NCBI RefSeq assembly: GCF_900110495.1
Contig: NZ_FODX01000004.1
Span: forward strand, 124,001 to 188,000
Length of the DNA: 64,000 bases
Direction of reading: 5' to 3'
Source: Nitrosovibrio sp. Nv6
Lineage (GTDB): Bacteria; Pseudomonadota; Gammaproteobacteria; Burkholderiales; Nitrosomonadaceae
Shown here in pieces: positions 30,562 through 39,799 of the stretch (position 1 is the stretch's first letter; the number at the start of each line of letters is the position of its first letter). The notes below the pieces were generated by a model that was given only the letters and a program-made list of their open reading frames with translations, was not told where the DNA came from and searched no databases. Position numbers and translations under genes: made by a program.

Positions 30562-31167
30562 GCTTCTTGTAAGCTAAATTCAAACAGTGGATACGTTCTG
30601 TCGAACGTTTCTATTGCGATTCTGGCGCGTCCTTATCCTCCGCCTCCGCACGAGGATAGGAACCAAAAGATTGCTCTATTGCCCCCGTTTCCTGCCCGAT
30701 AGAAACAATTCATCTTCGCCTCGACTGTGTCGTTCCGCACAGATAATCCCAGGCATCAAGCTTAATAATAGTTCTTCCTGACAGGCTCATCGTCTCGTTC
30801 CGGTTGTCGAGGCTGAACATGAAACTGAACCATAGATTCATCAGTTGTTGTCTCTAGTACCGGCGATCCAGCAAAAAAAATGCTGCGGCATGGTCCAGGT
30901 CAATCTCGCTAGTCAAATCGGTGATCGAGACTTGGCTACGCCGCCATCGGAAATCATCACGCCGCCGCCCGCCCACAACCTGGTGCACGCGGACATCAGT
31001 AAGTAGAAAAGGGTCTGAGAATGCAGAGGATTATTTGGGGGGATACCGAAGAGACGTCAGGCATTGAATCCCTTTTGCCGATCTTTATCAAATAGTCATC
31101 AGCATAAATAACTGCTTATAAACCATCATGCTTTCCGTGAAATCACCTCTTCAAAGGAGAACAAATC
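30562..31167. other. Long intergenic stretch without a gene
   Basis: About 600 bases. Near 30632-30657 there is an inverted repeat TATCCTC ... GAGGATA with an 11-base loop. No protein or RNA gene can be supported. It should contain the promoter for the DUF2892-type gene at 31168. Confidence 0.5.
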
Positions 31168-31572
31168 ATGTTGCATGCCGAAGATCCAACGAGCGCAGAT
31201 CGCGTTCGTCACTCAACAGCACCCCATGTGAACCACGAAATAGATCGCCGAACAAATAGCAACATCCGGCGTTATGCCAACAGCAGCGAAGAAGTCATCA
31301 ATAGACGCATCGAGGAGCTCGACAAAGAGTGGGACATCGAGCGCGCGCTTGAAGTCAACGCCTCGACTCTGGCCTTGACCGGTCTTTTGCTCGGCGCGAC
31401 CGTCAACAGGAAATGGCTGGCGTTACCGGCCGTTGTACTGTCATTCCTGCTCCAGCATAGCCTGCAGGGATGGTGCCCGCCATTACCTATATTGCGGCGC
31501 TCGGGTGTACGTACGCGGAGCGAAATCGACCGGGAAAAATATGAACTGAAGGCGTTGCTTGAGGGAAGATGA
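31168..31572 (+). CDS. DUF2892-like (YgaP-type transmembrane domain) protein
   Basis: 134 residues. The first ~50 are polar; then INRRIEELDKEWDIERAL precedes a two-helix membrane region (about 65-100: LALTGLLLGATVNRKWLAL and VVLSFLLQHSLQGW), ending in a charged tail. This matches the YgaP-like membrane domain family, often found with stress genes; function unknown. AAAGGAG is eight bases before the ATG. It is convergent with the 1069-residue gene. Confidence 0.75.
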   Translation: MLHAEDPTSADRVRHSTAPHVNHEIDRRTNSNIRRYANSSEEVINRRIEELDKEWDIERALEVNASTLALTGLLLGATVNRKWLALPAVVLSFLLQHSLQGWCPPLPILRRSGVRTRSEIDREKYELKALLEGR

Positions 31573-31666
31573 CTTCTACCGAAGGGAACGAGATTACCGG
31601 AGAGAGTCGGGTGCATAGGCTCTCAATGATCGTGAAGGACCAAATTCGCTCAGATAGCACCTAGGA

Positions 31667-34600
31667 TTATTCAAATAACTTGAGATATTCGCCGACAAAA
31701 AGACCTACTGACGCCAATATTATTAATAACGCACGCAGGACCGGTTGCTCAAACATGGGTTCGAAAGCGCCCTCGCAGATTCCTTTTATTCTCTTAATGA
31801 CTTTACGTGCTTCTGGTTGAATGCGCGTATTATTTTTACCCAGGTTTTCGGCGCTCTGAATGACTAAACGCTTGAGTTTTTCCGCCTCATATCGAAGTAT
31901 AAAGCCTGAAAAAAAAAGTAAAGAAATGCTTGCAGCAAAAGTGATGCCTTTGCTAAGCGGAAAATCCTGATTATCAAAATAAGTGATTCGCGCAAATAAC
32001 ATGAGCATAATACAGAGCATTGGATAATAAATAAGCTTGTCGACCACCTCTGTTCTTTCTGCAACAACGGCAACAATTTTTTCAAGCGACTGAAGTGGAT
32101 AATTTGTTATTGCGTTACCAAAAGCATCAAAACCTCCCTGGTAATCCTCGGCGAGTAGGGGATGTTGCGTACGCAGCTTTTTAATCCAGTAATAGTTCAG
32201 CCTTACCGCATCCAGTACAAAAAAAAGCAGAAGCATGACCGCAGTAAAGCTCATTACCCCGATCCAGGAAGCCCAATCGCAAGCGTTGCCACGACATGGC
32301 AATGGCCAAGGCGGTACTATGTAAATAAGTATGGTTTCAATGATGGCAAAGAACAGCCATATTGCGACAACACGGCTTACGCGATGATCAATCCGGCCAT
32401 AATTATAGTATTCCTTCCATAGGTCGTTCTCATTTTTTACCGGACGACTATTGTCTTTTTCTATCCAATCCTTGATAGAGTTAAAATCAAATGTATTATC
32501 GTTATATGGGAAATTAAGTTTAAGTAAGAAAAAGGCGATTGCTAAAAACATGAGTAATAGGAAACACCATTTGAACTGAAGATCTGATGGGTTTACATCA
32601 TTGTAGGCATAGATTGCAATAGAGAAGAAAAGAATAATCCCAGTGAATAGCAGAACATTTCGCCACTTACTCACCTCTTCCCATCGAAGTAGGCAAAACC
32701 CAAAGTGCTGGTTATTAAGGGAATCAAAATTGGCGTCAAGTTCTTTCTTCCCACGAAAGAAAAATGCGAGTGCCATTATGATTGCAATAATTTGTATGAA
32801 TATTGAAGGCCAAAGGCTGACACCATCGGTAAAGCTGAGCGGCTCTCCTAATTTATCTGTAGCAAAGAACAAAGCGACGGCAAATATTGCCAATGGATAA
32901 GACAATAACCAAAGAGATGATTCTAGAGAGTTGGGGAGTATTCTCCAGTGAAAACAAATAAGGGAAACTATCATCATGGTCAGTAGCGATAGTAGCAACA
33001 GTTGGGTTTGAGCCAAGAACCATAGCCGCGCTATGGGTATATCTGGGGACATTAGCGGCAGTATGGCTTGATCATTTTCCTGTGCTGCGCCTAAGCGCAC
33101 GAAACCGTGTCGGCCGATCTCAAAAATTTGAGGTGAAGGGAGGCTAGATTCTTGGACATGGCCTGTTATCGTACTGATCGTGCTGAAGAAAATACTGCCC
33201 TGATGGCTATCGCGAAAAGGGGAAGTTTGTTCCTGATGGGATCGTTTAAGGCGCTCCTTCTCATCTTTATCCCCATCTTCAAGTAGTAGATTGAAGTGTG
33301 AGGCGACAACTAGATTTCTGGTCGAGAGCCAATGCGGCGGGTGAAGCATCTGCGCATCCAGATCGGTTGTGAAAACCAGGATATTAGGCATTTCTGCACG
33401 CAAGGCCTCAAGTATCAGCAACTTGTCATAAAAATCACTGCCGAAAATGCCTACAGCTTTTATGCCGATGTCACGTGTCTCGAGATTTATCTCCTTATGA
33501 GGGTCATTAATTTGCTTTGCCAGCCGGTGAAAGTAATCGAATTGGCTTGGACCAATGGGTAGCGGCGGTGGAATGTTTAGATCGATCCCGGAAAGGCGAG
33601 CAGCCTGCTTGTTCGCTTCTTCATTCTTATCTTGGTTATGGACTATTTGCTGGTAGGCATCCAGGCCTTTTAGATAGAAAACGTTTCTTATTTCACAAGT
33701 ATTATCTTTGAGGTCAACGTCAGGTTTATCTTTAGGGTTAGGACTATCTTTGACGTTAGTATCCTGTTTCTCTTTAAAAGAGTCAGAGAAAGATTTACAA
33801 AAGTTGTCTGCTAGAGCGCGTACATTTTCTGAATCCTGTTCTGTAATAATCATTACTTCAGATGGTTTAATAAAGCGTAGCCTTAGTTCCTCGGTTAGTT
33901 TATCAGCAAGTCCTTTGTCGTCCGTTTCAGTGCGCTTGAACTCAATGTTCTTGTTATTATTTTTATTAATACAAGCAATTTTTTTATTTACGTCCACAGT
34001 CCGTTTCTGGTCCAAGATGTTGTTCAGGTCGAAAATATAGAAATTCTCTATTTCTTCTAATCGGAGCAAGCTCTTCGAAATAAAGTCAAATCTATCAGCG
34101 TCGGCGAATATTTCACTATTCATCCACACCACAACAATGTCTGGTTTCTTGTCCGGCTTATTGTCTGATTTATTGTCCGCTTCATCCTTTTCCGGTTGAT
34201 CCGTTTCATTTTTGCTGAACGTATCTTTATTCGGTTGAGGTTCATAACGGAAATGCTCCCAGCGCACGTCATACTCCTTATTCTTTTGACTGGAGCAAAA
34301 GTGCAAACGGTCGGTTTCTGAGGGGTGGTAGCCTGCTTCCATGAGCCCCGCAATTACTGCATAGCGATCTCGGGTTCGCAGCTCCTTATTTTCTGTAGTA
34401 TCGGGACGTACTTTTAATAACGGAGCCAATATTTTTACGGTTGTCTTATTGTCATTATTCTTAATATCACTTATTTTTTTATTTAACTCACCTTCGCATT
34501 GACCTTCTTTAGGTTCTGTTTTCTTACTTTCATCAGTTTCCTTTTTCTTATCTTCGGATTCTTTTTTGTGAGCGATGGGCTCAACGTCTGTCTTCTTGTA

Positions 34601-34876
34601 TACTCGAAAACGATAAGGAGACGTTTTTCCTATATTGTCACCAAAGTCAATGTAATATTGATTTCTCTCGGTATAAGAATCGAGATCAAACCCGAAGGGG
34701 TCCTGCCACAGCCAGCTTTGGTAAGCATAATCAGTTGTTTGCAGGTCTTGATGTTGTATGTATGGGTCAAAAGGCCGGGCACTCTCAACTGGGCGGTCAT
34801 ACCAGATCAAAAGTCCAAATATGACGAGTAGAGCCAACCCGGCAAGGGCGAGGTCTGGCTCTTTTATCGAAGGCAT
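31667..34876 (-). CDS. Large membrane protein of unknown function, possible sensor
   Basis: 1069 residues, not recognised as a known family. It has one N-terminal membrane helix (about 9-25), a ~590-residue probably periplasmic region, then about ten helices (617-643, 655-673, 688-708, 740-757, 769-787, 836-855, 868-893, 947-963, 976-994, 1046-1064). The soluble part has alternating beta/alpha segments like a type I periplasmic-binding fold (DRYAVIAGLMEAGYHP; DIVVVWMNSEIF; IKAVGIFGSDFYDKLLILEAL; PNILVFTTDLDAQMLHP; RNLVVASHFNLLL). These are broken by Lys/Asp/Asn-rich linkers at about 100-145, 215-245 and 365-395. The gene is clearly AT-richer than its neighbours, which suggests recent transfer. 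A ligand sensor or receptor coupled to a membrane domain is possible, but this is inference. No partner gene is adjacent. Confidence 0.85.
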   Translation of the reverse strand: MPSIKEPDLALAGLALLVIFGLLIWYDRPVESARPFDPYIQHQDLQTTDYAYQSWLWQDPFGFDLDSYTERNQYYIDFGDNIGKTSPYRFRVYKKTDVEPIAHKKESEDKKKETDESKKTEPKEGQCEGELNKKISDIKNNDNKTTVKILAPLLKVRPDTTENKELRTRDRYAVIAGLMEAGYHPSETDRLHFCSSQKNKEYDVRWEHFRYEPQPNKDTFSKNETDQPEKDEADNKSDNKPDKKPDIVVVWMNSEIFADADRFDFISKSLLRLEEIENFYIFDLNNILDQKRTVDVNKKIACINKNNNKNIEFKRTETDDKGLADKLTEELRLRFIKPSEVMIITEQDSENVRALADNFCKSFSDSFKEKQDTNVKDSPNPKDKPDVDLKDNTCEIRNVFYLKGLDAYQQIVHNQDKNEEANKQAARLSGIDLNIPPPLPIGPSQFDYFHRLAKQINDPHKEINLETRDIGIKAVGIFGSDFYDKLLILEALRAEMPNILVFTTDLDAQMLHPPHWLSTRNLVVASHFNLLLEDGDKDEKERLKRSHQEQTSPFRDSHQGSIFFSTISTITGHVQESSLPSPQIFEIGRHGFVRLGAAQENDQAILPLMSPDIPIARLWFLAQTQLLLLSLLTMMIVSLICFHWRILPNSLESSLWLLSYPLAIFAVALFFATDKLGEPLSFTDGVSLWPSIFIQIIAIIMALAFFFRGKKELDANFDSLNNQHFGFCLLRWEEVSKWRNVLLFTGIILFFSIAIYAYNDVNPSDLQFKWCFLLLMFLAIAFFLLKLNFPYNDNTFDFNSIKDWIEKDNSRPVKNENDLWKEYYNYGRIDHRVSRVVAIWLFFAIIETILIYIVPPWPLPCRGNACDWASWIGVMSFTAVMLLLFFVLDAVRLNYYWIKKLRTQHPLLAEDYQGGFDAFGNAITNYPLQSLEKIVAVVAERTEVVDKLIYYPMLCIMLMLFARITYFDNQDFPLSKGITFAASISLLFFSGFILRYEAEKLKRLVIQSAENLGKNNTRIQPEARKVIKRIKGICEGAFEPMFEQPVLRALLIILASVGLFVGEYLKLFE

Positions 34877-35036
34877 TCTGCTATAACCCTCTGAGTTATA
34901 ATTAAAGGTTACGTTATGGCGACATAATCAGTGACGTGAATTTTCCATTCCTGTAATAACCTTTGGTATCGAGCCGGGGCGGTGACAACTTCCTGTTGAC
35001 GACCTAGGCGCCGGCGCTGCTCTGATTCCTGTGTAT

Positions 35037-35828
35037 CTATTTAAAACAAGAGAGATAAGCATCTATCATCCCGGCAGAGCCCGCAATAACCCCTTTTGAA
35101 TATATTGTCCAGTCCCTCCCACCATAATCAACCACTTTCCCTCCTGATGCCCTGACCATGCAGACTCCCGCTACCATATCCGTCAGCTTCGTCGAGGGAC
35201 GGAAAAACAGATCCAGCCGTCCTGCAGCCACCGCTGCTAGAGATAGAGCAGGAACACCAAATACCTTCACTGCCCGAGCCTGCTTCAATACTCTTGAAAG
35301 TTGCTCCAGCGTCTGAGGACGCGTGTTCATTTCTGATGAAAAATCGAGGCTGATAACGGCCTTTGCTGGATCGGTCTGGCTGCTTACCTGGATAACTTTT
35401 CCATTTACTCTTGTTTGCCCACCTTCCTGAGCGCTGTACAAGGTGGAGTGGATGGGATCATAAATAACGCCTAGAACGGGTTTCCCATTCCGAAGAAGCC
35501 CGATCGAAACGGCAAGAAGCGGAGGATATCCGTTCATGTTTTCTGTTCCGTCCAGTGGATCGACCACCCACTGATTGCCTTGTTCAGCAATATCTCCACC
35601 TTCTTCTTCACCGTAAAAGCCGCAGGGGTGGATTTTTAGCAGCTGTTCTTTTAGCAGCTGTTCAGACTCTCTGTCAGCATCGGTTACTACCTGCCGCTGG
35701 GATTTAAATTCGGGTGCCACACCCTGAATGTAGTACGCTGTGATAACGTCCCCCGCGTTTCTTGCAATTTTTTCTATTTCTTCAATAAAAGAAACTTCTT
35801 CCCGAGTTTTAATCTGCAAGTTTTCCAT
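35037..35828 (-). CDS. Inositol monophosphatase family protein (CysQ/SuhB-like)
   Basis: 263 residues from ATG 35828 (MENLQIKTREEV). The metal-dependent sugar-phosphatase motifs are GFYGEEEGG (Glu ligands), VVDPLDGTENMNGYPP (DPxDGT) and KLTDMVAGVCMVRASGG. The frame remains open to 35930, but that extension (CWIPAFAGMT) is simply the translation of a REP-like repeat, so I reject it. Family members dephosphorylate 3'-phosphoadenosine phosphate or inositol/fructose phosphates; specificity is not readable here. Its position next to a glycan operon would fit a sugar-phosphate substrate, but a 390-base repeat region separates them. Confidence 0.88.
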   Translation of the reverse strand: MENLQIKTREEVSFIEEIEKIARNAGDVITAYYIQGVAPEFKSQRQVVTDADRESEQLLKEQLLKIHPCGFYGEEEGGDIAEQGNQWVVDPLDGTENMNGYPPLLAVSIGLLRNGKPVLGVIYDPIHSTLYSAQEGGQTRVNGKVIQVSSQTDPAKAVISLDFSSEMNTRPQTLEQLSRVLKQARAVKVFGVPALSLAAVAAGRLDLFFRPSTKLTDMVAGVCMVRASGGKVVDYGGRDWTIYSKGVIAGSAGMIDAYLSCFK

Positions 35829-35888
35829 ATCATCGGTTTGTTTAATCAATGTTTCCAATCGGTTTAAGTGGCGAGGAAACAACATACT

Positions 35889-35918
35889 CGTCATACCCGC
35901 GAAAGCGGGTATCCAGCA
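35889..35918. repeat. REP-like repeat (CCCGCGAAAGCGGG type)
   Basis: CATACCCGCGAAAGCGGG followed by TATCCAGCA: a perfect 7-bp stem (ACCCGC / GCGGGT) with GAAA at the tip. It immediately precedes the tandem array and lies just upstream of the phosphatase start. Confidence 0.8.
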
Positions 35919-35942
35919 GCGTGAGAACATGACTATTGTTGG

Positions 35943-36140
35943 CTGGATTCCGGGTCAAGCCCGGAATGACGAAATTCACGGTATTTTTCGGGTCAAAGAC
36001 CGCCACCGAATTCATGATATTTTCCGAGTCAGACCTAGAATGACGGGGTTCATGGTATTTTCCGGCGCAGGCCACGAGTGACGGAATAATTCAGGGGTAT
36101 TTTCCAGGTCAGGTTCGGAATGACAAAGCTCATCGTATTT
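35943..36140. repeat. Tandem array of five degenerate ~38-bp REP-like units
   Basis: Units begin at about 35949, 35988, 36023, 36061 and 36103. Each starts like TCCGGGTCA, has a GGAATGAC-like centre and ends in TTCAYGGTATTT. Only the first retains the full palindrome GGGTCAAGCCC; the rest have decayed. The array fills the gap between the GT2 gene and the phosphatase gene. Confidence 0.75.
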
Positions 36141-36216
36141 TTCTTGCAGCGTAAGTAGCTGAGCAATAGAAGAAATAGGCGAATTTTTCAAAATATTGGA
36201 TGTCTCCCATTTTTGC

Positions 36217-37023
36217 TCACAGCACCAACTCCTTCGGAATATCGAATTTTCTGTTAGTTACCGTCGTTGGTGCTTCCTGATGGTAGGCTCCCGACGGGAT
36301 CAAGCCGCAGCCACCGTAGCGCTTCATTACCCGTAGTTGTGCAAGAACGTCTTCGCCAGCATGCTCTTTTGGTACTTCTACCCAGAATTTGAACCCTCCC
36401 GTTTCCCATAGCTTTTGAACGTCATACATCACGCAGCCTCCGATCCAGGCAACCTTGTATTTCTTTTGCGTATCGGGAGTGAGCCGCAGTCTTTCCTGTA
36501 TATGGAGGATATTGGCTGCATTATGGAGGGTATAGCGCTGCCAGCTTGCATCGTGGGGCGTAACAACTTCCGGCTCCACCGGCCCCTCCCATAACTCGAT
36601 CGCCTGCTGCTCCGGCCGGTAATCATTCCTGTATGACAGTCCAATGACCGCCTGTCCGACAAATCCGATCTCTTCCTCTCTTTGGGCCTGCAACATATTC
36701 CCTATAACAAAAGGCTCCAGCAAAACGTCGTCATCGAGATAAAGACAGTATCGCGACTCTACAAGGTCCAGTAAAAACTGCCGCTGCTGAGCCAGGCCAC
36801 GTCGTGGCAAGTTGGCCAGTTGCTGCACCTGATGCCCTTTTTTTTCCAGCAGACGAATAGCGGTCTGGACTGAGGCATCGTGATAAACAGGCGTGTCGCT
36901 TTGATCGGAAATAATGACGGCAAAATCAGGGGAATGCTGAAAACAAAGCCCTGTGAGCGTCACTGCCAGGGCGGCGGGCCGATTACAGGAAGGAATGAGT
37001 ACCGTAATTTCTGTCCGCATCAT
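36217..37023 (-). CDS. Glycosyltransferase family 2
   Basis: 268 residues with a GT-A fold. The N-terminal TVLIPSCNRPAALAVTL and the metal-binding YCLYLDDDVLLEPF identify family 2. The segment VAWIGGCVMYDVQKLWETGGF is a typical acceptor-side region. AAAGGG precedes the first ATG; a second ATG follows directly. It is the last gene of the heptose-glycan operon, 42 bases after the GT9 gene. Donor and acceptor are unknown. Confidence 0.88.
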   Translation of the reverse strand: MMRTEITVLIPSCNRPAALAVTLTGLCFQHSPDFAVIISDQSDTPVYHDASVQTAIRLLEKKGHQVQQLANLPRRGLAQQRQFLLDLVESRYCLYLDDDVLLEPFVIGNMLQAQREEEIGFVGQAVIGLSYRNDYRPEQQAIELWEGPVEPEVVTPHDASWQRYTLHNAANILHIQERLRLTPDTQKKYKVAWIGGCVMYDVQKLWETGGFKFWVEVPKEHAGEDVLAQLRVMKRYGGCGLIPSGAYHQEAPTTVTNRKFDIPKELVL

Positions 37024-37065
37024 TTATCCCTTTTATATTGATGCCATGAGCAGATATTGCATTCG

Positions 37066-38259
37066 TCATGCCAGTGGAAGGCCGGTAACCAGTGGGATGC
37101 GCGGCATACTGTTGTTGATTTCAGCTGGATTCCGGGCTAGGTTCCCGACTGAATCCGGAGTGACTGATACGTGTTTTCCTGCCGGGCAGACAAGCTCACT
37201 TACCGCTGCCACAATTGCCTCCGGCGAAGCCCTGGGCGTCGAAACTCCCGGGAAAGACTGAAGCAAACGGTTTTTCGTCCGCAGCTCAGGCGGTACCTCA
37301 AAGTAAAGCACCCGATTTGATACCTGCCAAGGCGTGTGCTGTGGATTTGTCATCGCGTACAGCACGACGACCGGCGTCCCGACGGCGGCAGCGATATGGA
37401 CTGGACCCGTGTTATTCGAGACTAGAACCGGCGCCGCCGCAATCAGGGCAATGAGTTCCGCAATCGATATCTCACCTGCGAGATTCGTGGCAACATCGCC
37501 GAGTTGGCGAGCAATTTCATCAACATAATCTCGCTCACTGCCACTACCAGTAAGTACGATTTTATAGCCTTGCTTGATGAGCGATCCGCAAGCGGCTATA
37601 TAATCGTTGGCTGGATAGAGCCGCTTTTCCTCACTGACCCCAGCGTGCAGCACCAGCCAGGGCTCATCCGGGTGAATGTCAGCGGCGGCCAATATTGTGG
37701 ATATTTTGTCCGATACCTTTTGCCGGCTCTCCTCTGGAATTTTTAGCGAAAGCCTTGTGTCGCGCGTCACTGCTCCGGCCATTTCGACTAGCCGGAGCTG
37801 CCGTTCAACCTCGTGCATAATATAGTCGAGCGGTTCCTTATCAGGCACCCACTGACTGATAAGCTGGTAGGGATTTTCGCGGCAATAACCCAGGACAATT
37901 TTGATACCCGCCAGATAGCACAGCATGGCGGCAGGCAGCGGGTTCTGGCTGTAGACCGTGAAGATTACGGCTGCGTCGAATTGCCGGCTTCTCAACTCAT
38001 CGGCAAGCGCCAACAGCTGTTGCTCTCCATTGGTTTCACTCGTCTTTACCCAGGGAACATCAAACGGGCTGATTTCGTCCACTTCCGGAATAAACCGAGC
38101 AACCGCCGATCCTGCGCTGGATGTCAAAAGAGTTATTTTCCGGCCCGGAACCGACTCCTTGAGTGCTCGCATTGCGGGCTGGCTCATCATCACATCGCCC
38201 ATGTTATCCGGGCGAACGCACAATATATTCTTATGGTTCTTCCAGGCCTCGGAAAACAT
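37066..38259 (-). CDS. Glycosyltransferase family 9 (heptosyltransferase-like) with repeat-derived tail
   Basis: 397 residues. The N-terminal VRPDNMGDVMMSQPAMRALK and C-terminal VSNNTGPVHIAAAVGTPVVVLY motifs define the family. AGGA lies eight bases before the ATG. It follows hldE by 14 bases, so it very likely uses the ADP-heptose made by the operon. The last ~33 residues (from SVTPDSVG) are encoded by a degraded copy of the dispersed repeat at 37125-37164, which has apparently been read into the reading frame. Confidence 0.9.
   Translation of the reverse strand: MFSEAWKNHKNILCVRPDNMGDVMMSQPAMRALKESVPGRKITLLTSSAGSAVARFIPEVDEISPFDVPWVKTSETNGEQQLLALADELRSRQFDAAVIFTVYSQNPLPAAMLCYLAGIKIVLGYCRENPYQLISQWVPDKEPLDYIMHEVERQLRLVEMAGAVTRDTRLSLKIPEESRQKVSDKISTILAAADIHPDEPWLVLHAGVSEEKRLYPANDYIAACGSLIKQGYKIVLTGSGSERDYVDEIARQLGDVATNLAGEISIAELIALIAAAPVLVSNNTGPVHIAAAVGTPVVVLYAMTNPQHTPWQVSNRVLYFEVPPELRTKNRLLQSFPGVSTPRASPEAIVAAVSELVCPAGKHVSVTPDSVGNLARNPAEINNSMPRIPLVTGLPLA
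37125..37164. repeat. Degraded dispersed repeat inside a gene end
   Basis: Begins CTGGATTCCGGGCTAG and ends AATCCGGAGTGAC, matching the first unit of the 35943 array with mismatches. It encodes part of the C-terminal tail of the GT9 protein. Confidence 0.55.
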
Positions 38260-38273
38260 CGTTCGTTTCCTGG

Positions 38274-39749
38274 TTAGACAAGTTGCTTATCCAGGTTTTT
38301 AATCCTGGTAATGATGCTCGTTGTGGATCGATCCTGTACAAAAGGCATAATCTCGACCTTTCCGCCATAGCCCAGGACGATAGGCGCTTCCGGTAAATTC
38401 CCGATGGTATAGTCACCGCCTTTTACGTACACATCCGGCTGAATAATGTCCAGAAGGTTTATCGGCGTATCCTCCTCGAACGATGTTATGAGCGTCACCG
38501 ATTCCAGCCCGGACAGTATGCGGAGGCGTTCGTACAGGTTATTGATGGGTCGGGCGCTGCCTTTCAGTCGTTTAATACTGGCATCGGAGTTAAGGCCTAA
38601 CACCAGCACATCACCCAAAGCCCGTGCCTGCTCCAGATAAGTGACATGCCCGCTGTGAAGCAGGTCGAAGCAGCCGTTCGTAAACACGATACGCTTGCCT
38701 TCTTTTCTGAAAGTATCAACATGGCTCTTCAATTCCTGCCAGTCGTGAATATACTTGCTGCTGCTTCCCAGGTATTGACTCAGCTCGTTGTGCATACAGG
38801 TAGCGGTACCTGATTTTTGCAATATCACGGCAGCAGCGGACTTGGCTATCTCACCTGCAACTTCGATAGACGCACCGCTAGCCAGCGCAAGGGTAAGCGC
38901 ACTTACATACGTGTCGCCGGCGCCAGCGGCCCTGGTATTCTCGACCGGTTTCGAGAATGTGCGATAGGGCTCTTTGCCATGTTGAAACAGCAAGGCTCCC
39001 TCGATATCAATCGTTGCGGCAACATATTTTGTTCCGGTTTTTTTAAGCAGCTTCTGTCCATGGAGTTTGATCTGCTCTGACCGGTGGCCAATTGCGGCCG
39101 GTTCCGTGATGGCAAGAAGTGTTACCAGTTCCTGGTAGTTGGGCTTTGCAACGGTGGCCCCGACGCAGCTGTATTTATCGAGCGACTTTGCGTCAATCAC
39201 CAGAATATTCTCTCTTTTACCCTGTAGAGCGCCGAGGGCGTCGATGACCTTATCTGTCATGATGCCGTAGCCATAGTCCGAGACAACGACTGCGTCAACC
39301 TCGTGAAACTTTTCTTTCAGGGCCTCGATTATCTGCTGCTCATATTCGCCGCATACCGCGTCCGTCGTACCCGAATCAAAGCGCACAAGCAGCTGACTGC
39401 CGGCAGTGACGCGCTGTTTTGTAATTGTCCGCCGGGCCTGGTCGCAAATGATGAGTGAGATATCGAGACCATGCCCAGTCAGCGTATCTTTTAGCAGTTC
39501 GGCCTCGCGGTCGCACCCCACGGCGGATAGATAATGGACCTCGGCCCCTAATTCCGCCAGATTCACCGCCGTATTGGCTGCTCCTCCCGGCATTGCCTTG
39601 ACTTCCTTGATATCAACAATCGGAACTGGAGCCTCCCTGCAAATACGGTTAGCCGAACCATCCATATAAACATCGAGCATTGCATCACCGATCACCAGTA
39701 CCTTTAAACCACCAAAACGATTAATAATGGCAAGACACTCGCTGTTCAT
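38274..39749 (-). CDS. hldE: Bifunctional heptose kinase / ADP-heptose synthase HldE
   Basis: 491 residues from ATG 39749 (MNSECLAIINRFGG), which is preceded by AAAGGAGG at five bases; the frame is open further upstream but without support. The N-terminal ribokinase-like domain (to about 315) phosphorylates D-glycero-beta-D-manno-heptose-7-phosphate at O1 (GGAANTAVNLAELGAEV, AAGAGDTYVSAL). The C-terminal nucleotidyltransferase (about 345-491) attaches AMP (FTNGCFDLLHSGHVTYLEQA with the HSGH motif). It makes ADP-heptose in the cytoplasm. It lies in the operon between gmhB and a GT9 gene. Confidence 0.96.
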   Translation of the reverse strand: MNSECLAIINRFGGLKVLVIGDAMLDVYMDGSANRICREAPVPIVDIKEVKAMPGGAANTAVNLAELGAEVHYLSAVGCDREAELLKDTLTGHGLDISLIICDQARRTITKQRVTAGSQLLVRFDSGTTDAVCGEYEQQIIEALKEKFHEVDAVVVSDYGYGIMTDKVIDALGALQGKRENILVIDAKSLDKYSCVGATVAKPNYQELVTLLAITEPAAIGHRSEQIKLHGQKLLKKTGTKYVAATIDIEGALLFQHGKEPYRTFSKPVENTRAAGAGDTYVSALTLALASGASIEVAGEIAKSAAAVILQKSGTATCMHNELSQYLGSSSKYIHDWQELKSHVDTFRKEGKRIVFTNGCFDLLHSGHVTYLEQARALGDVLVLGLNSDASIKRLKGSARPINNLYERLRILSGLESVTLITSFEEDTPINLLDIIQPDVYVKGGDYTIGNLPEAPIVLGYGGKVEIMPFVQDRSTTSIITRIKNLDKQLV

Positions 39750-39799
39750 ACTGCCTCCTTTCACTCCACGTGTTTGACTCCACAGTGTGGCGGTTTGGC

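Noticed and set aside
35829..35930. N-terminal extension of the phosphatase
   Set aside because: Its residues are the translation of a REP-like repeat; the family N-terminus begins at ATG 35828.
35943..36140. CRISPR array
   Set aside because: The units are degenerate and contiguous with no unique spacers, and no cas genes are nearby.
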